The position numbers and the translations under genes were made by a program. Under the pieces are notes generated by a model that was not told where the DNA came from, did no database searches, and saw only the letters and a program-made list of their open reading frames with translations. Positions 1-9,843 of a DNA stretch of 64,000 bases are shown in pieces. The DNA comes from Macrophomina tecta (lineage: Eukaryota; Ascomycota; Dothideomycetes; Botryosphaeriales; Botryosphaeriaceae): the NCBI GenBank assembly GCA_024180945.1, contig JAKSGN010000016.1, forward strand, positions 786,284 through 850,283. Direction: 5' to 3'. Within the stretch, counting starts at the first letter, position 1. Each line of letters opens with the position of its first letter.

Positions 1-2540
1 TATAGCTTACCTTAACGACATCCTAATTTACTCGAAAACCCTAGAAGAATATAAGAAATACGTATCTAAGGTCCTCTAGAAACTACTTAAGTATAGCCTC
101 TTAGTTAAACCAGAAAAATACACTTTCTATACCTAGAAGATTAAATTCCTAGGCTTTATTATCGAACTAGGAAAAGTAGTTATAGACCTAAAAAAGATAG
201 AAGATATTCTAAAATAGTCTGAACTAAGGAATGTTAAAGAAGTATAAGCCTTTCTAGAATTTACTAACTTTTACCGGCGGTTTATCGAACGATACTTCTA
301 TATAGCCGAACCGCTAATCTAACTTACCTAAAAAGATACCTTATTTACCTAGAAAGAACTATAATAGAAAGTATTTAACTAACTTAAAAGGGCCTTCGTA
401 GAAGCCCCTATATTAATTATATTTAATTCTAATAAGCCCCTCTATCTTGAAACTAACGTATTCGACTACGCTATTAGCGCTACTCTTAGCTAGCTAGACG
501 ATAAGAAAAGATTATACCTTATTATATACTACTTCCGCAAAATATTACCTGCAGAACTTAACTACGAGATATATAATAAGAAACTACTCGTGATTATTAT
601 AGTATTTAAGGAATAGCGATATTACCTTAAGAAAGCCAACTACGAAATTACGGTATATTTAGATTATAAGAATCTAGGATACTTTATAACTACTAAGATA
701 TTAAATAGGAGATAAGTACGATAGATAAAATAACTCGCCCCCTTCTACTTTAAGATCTACTACCGTAAAGAAAATAAAAATAGTAAGACGGACGCACTTA
801 GCCATAGAGCCGATTACGTAGAAGAAAAGCCAGAATTATTACTAGTAGTACTTAGATAAAATAATAATAGTATATTAGGCCCTAACCGCCCCTAAATCAT
901 CGAAGAACTCGACGTACTATAGAAAGAACGAATACTAGTATCTATTATAAGACTAGAAAGCCCTATTAATGATAACAAACCCCTAAGAGCTCTAATACCC
1001 GAATAGAAACCCAAAGATAATGAGGAACTATAAGACGAAGAACTTACGCCTATACTAAAAGAAACTACGGAAGAAGTAGTAAATAAAGAAAAAGATAATA
1101 CTACTACTTAGAAATAAATTATCTAAAGAAAATATAATAATAACCTACTATTCTAGAAACTACTACAACGAATAGATATCCTTGAATATAACAACCCCGA
1201 CCTAGTCTAAGATTATAGAGGTAATATACTATTCCGCGGAAAAATCTATGTACTAATACCTCTATGTAAATAACTAACTAAGAAATACTATAAATCCGTA
1301 GTTTACGGATACCCGGGAATAATAAGAACCTTAGAACAACTTATAAGATACTTCTATTTTTCCCGAATAAGAAAAATAGTAGAAAAAGTTATTAAGGAAT
1401 ATAACGAATATATAAGAAATAAAGTAGTATAATATATACTATATAAATAGCTATAGCTTATTATAATGCTAACTAAACCCTAGAAATCGATTATAATAGA
1501 CTTTATTACCGACCTACTAATTTTAGTAGACCCCGTGACTAAAACACGATATAATGCTATTCTAGTTATCATCGACCGTCTAATAAAATAGGTATACTTT
1601 ATTCTATATAATAAGAAAATTAGAGCGGAGGGCTACGCCTACCTCTTCCTTAGATATATTTTTATCCACTATAGAATACCTAAGGAACTAATCACGAACT
1701 AAAACCTATAATTTAAAGCGAAGTTCTAGTAAACCTTAGTCTATAAACTAGAAACTAAATATAAGATATTAATAATAGCACACCTGTAAACCGATGAATA
1801 AATGGAATAAACTAACTAGATGCTAGAGTAGTACCTAAGATTCTATTTAAACTATAGATAAAATAACTAGGTCGAACTCCTATCGCTAGCCTAATACGCG
1901 TATAATAATATATTAATAGAAGCTATATAAACCATGCCCTTCTACGCTAACTACGGTTTTAACCCTACCGCCTTTAGAGAACCCTAGATCTACGAAGTAC
2001 TCGCCTAAAAAGCTATACTTAGGGTAGATTAGCTGTGCGAATTATACTAAGAACTAGCTTAAGATATTAAATTTACCGTATACCGAATGGCTATATACTA
2101 CGATAGACGGCGCTAGGCGTCGCCGCCCTTAAAGAAGGAAGATAAAGTCTAGCTCCTTAGAAAAAATATTAAAACTATATAATTGAACGATAAATTAGAC
2201 TATAAGAAAATCGGACCCTACTAGATTAAAAAAAAACTTTTACCTATTTTCTTTAAACTTAAATTACTAGAATAAGTAGATATATATCTAGTTTTCTATA
2301 TCTTTTTACTCGAACCCGTATATAGTAACGCCGAATCTAATCTAGAAATTGAAATACACCCCAATAACGCCGATAGAGAATAGCTAGTAAAAAAAATCCT
2401 TAATAAAGACTAGATTAACGATTAATTTAAGTATCTAATTAAATAGAAAAAAAGGGACCCCGCCGGAGACCCTTAAGAATTCTTATAAGAACTAGTCTCT
2501 TACCTTAACTACGAAGGACTTATCTAGAAATACTACTAAT
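1..2540 (+). pseudogene. Ty3/gypsy pol: reverse transcriptase, RNase H, integrase, chromodomain (family A copy 1)
   Basis: Reading from base 5 gives AYLNDILIYS, the YxDD box of reverse transcriptase with D changed to N (GAC to AAC, a RIP-type change). Next come the connection region (FLGFII around 150-165, NFYRRFI around 270), the RNase H domain (LNYEIYNKKLL around 560-590, ending DALSHRADY near 790-820), the integrase zinc-binding and core regions (GYPGI around 1310; ITDLL near 1505; IIDRLIK near 1570) and a C-terminal chromodomain-like tail near 2390-2540. The frame is interrupted dozens of times by TAG/TAA that replace Q or W codons. Only the 3' part of pol lies in the window. Confidence 0.88.
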
Positions 2541-3353
2541 AAAATCCTAACTATCTAAACCTAGAGTATCCTCCCATAACGTAAACCCGGGAGGAGGAGT
2601 TAGGAATACCTAAAACTAATTTATAGAAGCCTCTAAGAAGAACCCGGGCCCCTCGGACTTAATAAGTGAAGCTAACTTAGGTATATTATAAGGAGAATGA
2701 TTCTCCCGAACTATAAGCTTCTACTCGGCCTACTTCTTCTCTTCGAGATGACGTATCTTATGAGAAAACAAATCCGCATCCCGTTAATTAATAGACTAAA
2801 GAAGTAAGCGTAAATGATATTTCTTTTACTAATGTATCCGTAAGCGCCGAGCTACCCGAGTCGCGTTCTACGCTGTAGCTATAGCCGCCTAAGTAGTTAT
2901 ATCTATAGTAGTAGCGGCCGTATTAGCCTTAGCTTTATCCCGAATAATCTCGGCCTCTACCTTCTAAAGCTAACATTCTAGACCTTCCTAAGCTCGATTA
3001 AGACGATGAACTAGACTAAGTTAGCCAAGCCCCAACTTAGGAACTATAGAAATAAACACTTAAATTCTAAAGAATTAGCCATCGCCTCGTACGAGGATAA
3101 CCCCCCGCCAGTATAACTAGAACACGCGGAATAAAAAAAAGCCTTATAATAAACTATCCAAAGATGAGTATAGCGATTATAGAAAAAAGCTGCGGACACC
3201 CCTTAAGCGAAAGCAACGATATGCTAAACTAATACATAACGACACTAGGTGTGAGTAGAAACTATAATTAGCTAATAACGACATAAGAATAGTAGCGAGT
3301 ACCTACCTTAAATATAGAGCTTTCGGACCGAAAGCAGCCTAGAGAGGAAATAG

Positions 3354-3720
3354 TATTACGACCTAAGAAAGAGGAATATAGTAGAAATAATAGGGGTAAT
3401 ATAGAAAGGGCACTACCAGATTATCTAGCGCTACCCCGAGCCCTATTAGCTAAGCTACGTAACCTCTAGTATATGTTCCCGGCTAATGGCCAGCCTAATA
3501 GCTAAACAATACTATACCTCCGGCCAACGAATAGCTAACTAGATTAATATATATAACCTATATTCGTTACTAGTAGATAGGACCTTCGTAGTTAACTTAT
3601 TAATTAATTCTTACTCTAATATTACGTGCGATCCTCCCCTGCCTACTACTACGGCCCCCCGAAAGCCTACGCTACCCGACGATACGCCCGATCTCCCCTA
3701 GAAAGAGTAATGGCATAATA
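3354..3720 (+). repeat. 3' LTR of Ty3/gypsy family A copy 1 (367 bp)
   Basis: Starts tattacg (TGTTACG after RIP) directly after a purine tract and ends ggcataata (GCGTAACA after RIP). The part from about 3540 to the end is the reverse complement of the inner part of the LTR at 30794-31177, while the first about 180 bp are clearly different. It holds a TA-rich TATA region followed by a core (gaccttcgtagttaac, about 3581-3596) shared with other LTR families in this window. Confidence 0.85.
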
Positions 3721-5328
3721 ATATCCTAGCTTACCGTAGTTTCTATAGCGCCGTTAAGCTCTCTACCTACCCTCTATATATATCTTCTTCGAGGGCTATT
3801 TACTATCCTTAACACCCTTAGCGCCCTTAGAATTACCTAGCTAACCGCTATCCCCTATTACTAACGAGCCCTAATTCTATACGTACTTTCTTTTATACTA
3901 TTTCTTTTTATTTACAGCCTCTGTGGCCCTTTAAAGAGTAGAGAGTTTATTATATACTAATATAGTAGAGTATACTATAAATAACACACCTTTTACGAGT
4001 GATTAAAGCGATTTATATACCTCTATAGATAAGAAGCTATAATACTACCTTATCTATTAATAAAGTAGCATTAATTAGGCCTCTAATTCGCGTATATTAC
4101 TAGGCATTTTAGATTTCTATACGGTAGCCTCTAGTGCAGCCGGTATAGGCATACGAAGCCTAATATTAACCTTTAATAATACTACCTACAGGTTAAATAG
4201 CACTAAGCTAGCTTCTTAGAAGCTTATATAGATATTCTCCTCGATAAATACCTTATAATAAGCTACCTTATACGCCTATATAAAGGCTAGTTTATCGATT
4301 TTCATGGCTATTAAGCGCGCTAAGCCCGAGATCTAAGAGCAGTATGCTCACTTTAACGGTAAGAAAATACCCACATTAAGCAGCTATAGGAGATATAATA
4401 AATACGATAGTATATAGATAGTAATAATCTTCTCCTTCTTATATAGATTCTAGAACTTAACTAAGTTATAGCTCTCGTAGCCATCGATTATAAGTAGCCG
4501 GTGTATTTCTACAGTACATGACTTTATATACGCATTAAAGTACTCTAACTACTTTACTCTAAGCTTATTTATTATCCAGCTATTAACGCTAATAGTAATA
4601 ACTTAGTCCTCTATATTAGAGGTATTCTTCTACTAAGTTTTAATATATTTTTTGCTAGTAAAGATTGTAAAGGGTAAAACTACCCACCCTTACGCATTAA
4701 TCGCATTAATAACTATAGTCTACTCGCGATTACCTAGCTAGATCGCTTTTTATTTCCCGTATCTCTTAGAGCCTATAATAACTAGCTAGGAGCCTATTAT
4801 ACCCATTATAAACCTAGTCTTATTAAAGTTATATATATTCTTATCTAGAATACTATACTTCTCCTTTATAGAGTGAACGAGGTCGAGCCATCGCTTAATA
4901 ACTATTAGGTCCTCGTTTAAGGCTAGCTAGTAATCGTACGCTCGAGTCTAGTAGGTTTTAAATTTATCTTTATATTTAATAAACCTATCCGGCTAGTTCT
5001 TATCTATAGTACCCCCGTCGCGCTCTACTAGCAATTTATTAGCTATATCACGTAGTATATCTTTTAAGGGCGGAAATCCTCTTAAATCCAGGTCTAGTAT
5101 ACGTTCGACTATCGCGACCTCTTTAAGTTTAGTAAGATTTTTGCAGTTAGGCTTAACTTCTGCGCGTGGGAGTCGTCCGTTGCGTCGCGCTCGTACGGTC
5201 GATCGGGGTGCGAGATGCTCGCGACACGCAGCTCGTACGCTAGTAGACGCGTGGGTATCGATAGCATGTAGGGCAAGGTTGATATACTGAGATTTTTGAG
5301 ATAATTTAGTATTGTTGTGGTGATACAT
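3721..5328 (-). pseudogene. Pogo-type transposase (helix-turn-helix plus DDE_1), RIP-broken
   Basis: A pogo/Fot1-type transposase should bind the terminal repeats through its N-terminal helix-turn-helix and cut with a DDE_1 nuclease. The N-terminal about 112 residues are still open from the ATG at 5328, including VIVERILDLDLRGFPP-like text typical of the tc5-type DNA-binding region. Beyond position 4993 the frame has many TAG/TAA codons, but the DDE_1 landmarks can still be read: YNFNKTRF (first Asp, mutated to Asn), LLIIDGYESYN (second Asp) and LQPLNVG (third Asp mutated). The 3' end is cut off by the neighbouring LTR. It is not functional. Confidence 0.82.
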
Positions 5329-5409
5329 CGCGTTGAGTTGTTGTCTGACGCGTGTTTTGGTGGGAGGTGGGCCGCTCGGTGGTGCGGGCCGCTCGGTGGT
5401 GAACCACGT
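3721..5409 (-). mobile_element. Pogo/Fot1-type DNA transposon, copy 1, truncated by an LTR insertion, RIP-degraded
   Basis: The outer end is the terminal inverted repeat at about 5362-5409, reading acgtggttcaccaccgagcg on the minus strand, followed by a TA target dinucleotide (5410-5411). The same family is present as a complete RIPped copy at 9844-11696. The transposase runs toward lower coordinates. Residues 1-112 (ATG at 5328, frame open to 4993) carry the CENP-B-like helix-turn-helix, and the DDE_1 catalytic domain follows as RIP-broken fragments down to 3721. The last about 100 bp of the element, with the distal zinc-knuckle residues, are missing because the family A LTR begins there. 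Confidence 0.88.
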
Positions 5410-5411
5410 TA

Positions 5412-7140
5412 ACTCCACAACGCCTTATAAAATCGACAATCTATAATATACATCCTATTCTATAGTGTTTTCCGCATCTTTTTGACACGTGCGAGAATTA
5501 TGTCCAGACTCGCCGCATTGCCCACATCGCCGTCGCTTCGTCGCAGGCCCATCTGATTGCGCACCACCTTCGCGCGTTTCCGTCGAAATCTGCTGGTTAA
5601 CAGCACTTTTATCGACCAAATCCTGCCCAGCTTGAATCGTTAGGGTTCCGCGCTTCTGAATACGCTTCTTTTGGCGTTTTTTGCGTTGCGGCCTCATTTG
5701 CCTTTTGAAGGTTTGCGACCTCGGCCCGTAAAAGCGCGTTCTCGTGCGCCGTCATTGAAGCCCCCTTTATAAGGGTAGTAAACGCATCATTAACCGGCGT
5801 TGGTGAGCTACCCTGATGTCTTGCAATCCTGCCCCGAATAAGCTCGGTTTGAGACGCTAATTCGGCTGGGTTGTGTGGTGTTTGGGAGTCCCAAGTTGCG
5901 ACCTCCGGAAGGGTGGGCGTTGGTGTCCGAATTTTGACATCGAGCTTCGAAAGCACCGCTTCTGGATCGAGTGGAACTAATCCAGCGCCTCGGAATGCAG
6001 ATACGATATGCTCCTTCGTAAAAGCGGCTTCAAATGTCGCTTTAAATGCTGGCAAAAACTCGAGTTTCGTGATATGGTTGATATGCGACCGTATCAAGTC
6101 TTCGATCTGCTTTCCGTACGCCTTCTTGAGCAGCGCAAAACAGCCGACATCGAGTGGCTGGAGGAGGTGGGACGAATGCGCAGGCATGCAGAGCGCGATA
6201 ATCTTGTGTTCCTGGCAAAACGCGTCGAATTCGGCCGAATTGTGGCTCTCATGGCCGTCATGAATGAGGCGGTGTGCTCCAGTTACGCGGTCCTTTGTGT
6301 GCTTTTCGAAGTGCTCGAGCCACTGCAGACCAAGCTCATTCGTCGTCCAACCGTTATCGCTTAATGCGACGGCCCAATTGCGTGGCACGTCGTCGCTGTA
6401 CCAAGCGGAGAGGTGGTACTGGCCTTTAAAGATCACGAATGGCGGGATAGACCAGCCCTGCGCGTTGACTCCCTGGATCACCGTAACCCACTCGCGATTG
6501 CCTGGCTGAACTGATTTTGGTCGATCGCGTCGTTCAGAGGCGGTGACAACCATTCCAGCTGCAATCATGCCCATGAGGAAGCCGGCTTCATCGAAGTTGT
6601 AGATATCTCCATCCACGGTCCCATACTTCGTGATATTGTTTCGCACAAGCGTGAACCATCGCGTAATAAGCTCGGCATCTTCGCATTTAGCTCTCTGGTA
6701 GTCATACTTGCGATTCAGACGTGTTTTCAGCTCGGGAGTCCGCTTCACGAAGTTGGAGGGCTAGTTCTTGCTAACGGTACCTCCGGCGCGGCCGGCGAGT
6801 AGCTTATTCGCCATATCTTCAACAGCGCGTAGTCGGGGCGGATATCCTCGCGAATCCATGTCGAGGGTACGTTGAATAATAACTGATTCTTCGAAGGGCG
6901 TGAGTTTTCGAGAATTAGGCGTGCAATCGCGTCGTGAAGGGATCCCGTCGCGTCGACGCTTAAGGGTTGATCGGTCGATGTTATACGTGCTCGCAGCGAG
7001 TCGATTGCTTGTAATTTGGTCTTGATCGATAGCTTGTTTCGCTAAGAGCACTAGAGCTTCATAAGGCGTAGACTGCACGTGGTTTGGTTGATGCATTGTT
7101 GATTAACGCGAGGATGTCGCGTTTTGTTGATGGGGTGGCT
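5412..7140 (-). mobile_element. Second pogo-type DNA transposon, not RIPped, ends not resolved
   Basis: A pogo-type transposase of normal base composition lies directly beside the TA end of the RIPped pogo copy 1. I could not find a matching inverted-repeat pair at its borders, so the limits given here are approximate: the left limit is the TA at 5410-5411 and the right limit lies somewhere upstream of the transposase start at 7096. It belongs to a different subfamily from the other pogo copies. Unlike its RIPped neighbour, it shows few RIP-type changes. Confidence 0.7.
5455..7096 (-). pseudogene. Pogo/Fot1-type transposase with C-terminal zinc knuckle, broken by one stop and one frameshift
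   Basis: The N-terminal helix-turn-helix part (111 residues, 6761-7096) ends at a TAG in a position where Trp is expected (KN*PSNFVKRTPELK). The same frame then continues through the DDE_1 catalytic domain: YNFDEAGF with the first Asp, RLIHDGHESHNS with the second, LLQPLDVGC with the third. Near 5685 a run of six A bases shifts the frame by one. The shifted frame carries a basic stretch and an intact zinc knuckle, CGQCGESGHNSRTC, before the stop at 5455. One nonsense and one homopolymer frameshift are the only obvious lesions, so loss of function looks fairly recent. It resembles the 20418-22273 element in domain order. Confidence 0.88.
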
Positions 7141-7269
7141 CACTATATGTGATCTGGAAACAGCAATGGTTCCACCACACTTGGGTCGCAAGACACTTTT
7201 ATAAATTTCAACTCCGTGAAGTACCGACCAGAAGTCAATTTCCTGTCTTCCTGAAATTTCTACTCAAGA

Positions 7270-7282
7270 GGGGGGGGGGGGG
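7270..7282. repeat. Poly-G run
   Basis: Thirteen consecutive G bases lie just downstream of the bZIP gene's stop codon, between that gene and the pogo remnant. The length is prone to sequencing or polymerase slippage error, and no function is inferred. Confidence 0.8.
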
Positions 7283-7313
7283 AAAGAAAACTCGTAAAGC
7301 ATTATGTTCATGC

Positions 7314-8286
7314 TCATGCACTCTTGTCCCCATCAATCTCACCACGCTTCTCCTTTTGTGTAGACAGTAGCACCTCCCTGAGCGCCTTGTTCTCAGCCTC
7401 CAGCTCTCGGATCCGATCCGCCAGGTCTTTCTGCCTGCCTTGCATGGCCTGTACACGTTTCTCCAGCTCCGCCTCGCGCTGTTTCTTCTTCGCCCGAAAC
7501 CGCGCCGATGCCGCGTTGTTCCGCCGGCGCTTGTCCTCGGTGGGGATCGTGCCTGCAGGCTTCTGCTTGAGCATTCCGAACAGCTGATCGAGCGTTTCGT
7601 CCGGCCATTGTTGTAGCTGCTGTTGTTGGTGTAGAGAAAGGCTGAGAGGGAAGTTGATTGGGTCGATGGGCGCGACTGACAGTGGTGATGACGACTGTGA
7701 TGTGCCGACTAAACTGGTGGCGGTCGTCGCGCTCGCCTGGTGGTCCAGGCTGTCAAGACCGAGGAAGACCAGTACTACTGCAAGTACCATGTAAGCATTA
7801 TGTGCTACTTATGTGCTGACTGCTCCTGCCTCGAGCATATCCGGTAACAGCGGCGATGAAGGACAAAGATCGCGGTGAGAGGTGCATTGCGAACCAGACC
7901 ACACAAGAAAGCACCATCACGAGCAAGGAAGACAGAACGTTGGGTGAAAAAGAAAAACAAAAAAAAGACTTACCATCGACACTGAGACTCTGTTGCATTT
8001 CATTCGCCCCATCGGGAGGTCCATTTGGAACCCATGGTTCGCAAGAGACTGTTGGTTCCCGATTGAAGGAATGTGCAGAATCCAGCCATGCCGCCGAGGG
8101 GTCGTCAATGACGACCGGGTCTGGATCTGGGTCAAAATTGATGAACAAGGAGAAGTCATCTTCAGATGTGTCCTCAACCTCAGGCGTAAGCTTGTCTTCT
8201 GAGTCAAGGATTCCTTGACAGAGGTTTAACAAGGTGCCATCACGTGTGCTGTACGACAGGATAGGATTTGATGATGGTTGAAGCAT
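7314..8286 (-). CDS. bZIP transcription factor, cys-3/MetR-like basic region, two exons
   Basis: Proposed model: exon 1 8286-7974 and exon 2 7777-7314, with a 196-bp intron (donor GTAAGT, branch-like CTTAC, acceptor TTGCAG). This gives 258 residues and an uninterrupted frame across the junction. The basic region is at about residues 187-205 (RRRNNAASARFRAKKK), followed by a heptad zipper at residues 209, 216, 223, 230 and 237 (L, M, L, L, L). Residues 28-65 are strongly acidic (activation-domain-like). The NAASARFR core is that of the Neurospora cys-3 / Aspergillus MetR group, which controls sulfur assimilation; that assignment is inference from the motif. It is expected to act in the nucleus as a dimer. 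It is the only host-like gene between the two RIPped blocks. The main uncertainty is the acceptor choice and the exact start. Confidence 0.86.
7778..7973 (-). other. Predicted intron of the bZIP gene
   Basis: The minus strand reads GTAAGT at the donor (7973 downward) and TTGCAG at the acceptor (7778), with CTTAC about 12 nt before the acceptor as a branch-point candidate. A T-rich run follows the donor. Splicing joins a one-base remainder of exon 1 to exon 2 and keeps the frame into the leucine zipper. Without splicing, the exon 1 frame reads into a low-quality hydrophobic stretch. At 196 bp it is longer than typical ascomycete introns. Confidence 0.7.
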
Positions 8287-8674
8287 ATTTGCTTCGAGAA
8301 TAAGCCTTGTTCCAAGGTCAATGCAGTGGAGACGACCTACATGGGGATAGGCATAAATGTAGCACAGATATAATACTGCCGAGTAATAATTGCCGAAAGG
8401 TTCCCCGGAGACCGACGAGGATTTTGTGGCGGTCAGAAACCAATTGTCGTGCCCACACCCTCTCCAGCGCCGTGTGACCAGAAAAACAAGTGCAAAATAA
8501 GGATCAATCTCGAACCGCGTGAGAAGTGGATACGGTATTGTAACGAGAATTCGATATTGAGCCAAGCGGATCTCAAAGTGGAAAAAACAGTGAGAGGGCA
8601 GAGGACAGCGGACGGGGATTGAAGCATCTGGCAATAGCAGAAATGATATCACGCTGGACCAAAGGGGCATAAAA

Positions 8675-8699
8675 AGGGTGTGGGAACTTCCCACACCCT
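8675..8699. promoter_or_regulatory. Perfect palindrome with 12-bp arms upstream of the bZIP gene
   Basis: The arms agggtgtgggaa and ttcccacaccct flank a single central C, about 390 bp upstream of the bZIP ATG. A perfect dyad of this length is the kind of site bound by a dimeric regulator, but it could equally be a scar of a mobile element. No other copy was seen in the window. Confidence 0.5.
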
Positions 8700-8715
8700 C
8701 AGACGTCTCAACAAT

Positions 8716-8789
8716 CAGTACTGATTGATAAGGCTCATACTGATACTGATTGATTGATTAGTCTATACACCTGATACTGATTGATTAGC
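8716..8789. repeat. Three imperfect copies of TACTGATTGATTA
   Basis: Copies begin near 8719 (tactgattgata), 8744 (tactgattgattgatta) and 8776 (tactgattgatta). They lie in the upstream region of the bZIP gene, next to the palindrome. They may be transcription factor sites or simple slippage repeats. Confidence 0.5.
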
Positions 8790-9127
8790 TGTCGGATTTG
8801 GGTGGGCCTCAGGCCCGAACTCGGTGAGGTCAGAAGAAAGAACTGAATTTCTGTCTGTGTGTTTCTGCCTGTCTCCCAAGAGGAAGGCCGGTAGGCTTGC
8901 TTATATATGTGAGTGATAGCTACATAACCGAGGATACCAAAGATCCGAGAAAGAGTGCCGATGCGGGGTTGGACACTAAGGAGTGTTGTTGCCTAAAGGA
9001 TAGAATATTCGAGATAAAGGAGATGCCTGAGGTAGTAAGGCAAGAAAGTCTGATATCAGAAAAGGAGTGTTGCCTAAAACAGGGGATCTTGGTTGATATT
9101 AGCCTATTAGTATGTGCTAAGACATAA

Positions 9128-9843
9128 CGCTGTAGTACCTCTACTCGAATACGTCGCTGCTCCTACTATTCTCAGTCTAATTATTCTTATTTAGTAGTAT
9201 ATATATCTTCCGAATAAGATTATTCTTATTCTAATTACTAATACACTCTGCTATCTTAATATTCTCCGCCCCGAGACGCATACGGTTATACGAAATAGTA
9301 CGCCGAGTACCTAAAAAGACACGTTCGGCCTTATTAGACATAGGCGTAACTAAAGGTATATTAATAGCTATCTTATATAGCCGCGGGTATTCGATCCGTT
9401 ACTCTCCTCTACTCTACTATGTAAGCGGGGTTGTTGCGATCTTATACGGAGAAGTATTAATAAACTTCTCTAGCTTATTCTTATCGTTTAATGCCTCTAT
9501 TATATCAAGTAACTGGGCTAGTTTATTATATGCTATTATCTAGATCTGCGGGGCCTCCTCTAGAGTAGTAATAAATAAAAGATCTTTATATTAACTTTAG
9601 ATCTACCTAGCTCTATTAATTACACTATCGTGCTAATTAACGTGCTAGTTCTAGCGGAGGTATTTCAATCGCTTTAATAGGTGAAGAAGTAAGGCTGCGG
9701 GATATATAGGCGCCTCATTAGTCTTAAAGTAGTACTTATTAAGCACAAACCAGCCTATATATATAGAGTAAATAAGGTGTTAACTATCGACGTAGGTCTT
9801 CTAATAAAATAGTTAGCACTATAATACTAAATAAAGTCTATTA
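9128..9843 (-). pseudogene. hAT transposase C-terminal fragment (hATC dimerisation domain), RIP-degraded
   Basis: On the minus strand, stop-riddled text includes WFVLNKYYFKTNEAPIYPAA, typical of fungal hAT transposases (aromatic region before the dimerisation domain). It is followed by NIPLVTPMSNKAERVFLGTR and RMRLGAENIKIAECI, which is the hATC signature (SxxERxFSGARR...RMRLGxENIExxECL). The N-terminal part is missing: a pogo element is inserted at 9844. This hAT family differs from the two hAT elements at 36502 and 50128. Confidence 0.8.

Larger units (their letters stand above)
1..3720 (+). mobile_element. Ty3/gypsy retrotransposon family A, copy 1 (5' part outside window), RIP-degraded
   Basis: The window opens inside the reverse transcriptase of a chromovirus-type Ty3/gypsy element and runs to its 3' LTR. 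The 3' LTR is 3354-3720, and a purine-rich tract (gagaggaaatag) lies just before it. The LTR ends abut a pogo element in the middle of that element's zinc-knuckle codons, so this retrotransposon inserted into the pogo copy. A second, inverted copy lies at 22276-31177 and shares the R-U5 part of the LTR. CpA and TpG are almost absent, which is the RIP signature. The element cannot encode a working protein. Its 5' LTR and gag lie left of the window. Confidence 0.9.
8287..9127. other. Non-coding upstream region of the bZIP gene
   Basis: Normal-composition sequence between the bZIP start and the RIPped hAT fragment. It is the likely promoter and 5' leader of the minus-strand bZIP gene. It holds a 12-bp-arm palindrome (8675-8699) and a cluster of TACTGATTGAT repeats (8716-8789). 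A 76-codon open frame on the plus strand (8897-9127) has no recognisable features and looks like chance. Confidence 0.55.

Noticed and set aside
5871..6509. Plus-strand open frames over the pogo transposase
   Set aside because: Shadows of the minus-strand DDE_1 domain.
8897..9127. 76-codon open frame on the plus strand
   Set aside because: No recognisable motif, contains an internal direct repeat (gagtgttg...cctaaa), and sits at the border to RIPped DNA. It is not supported as a gene.
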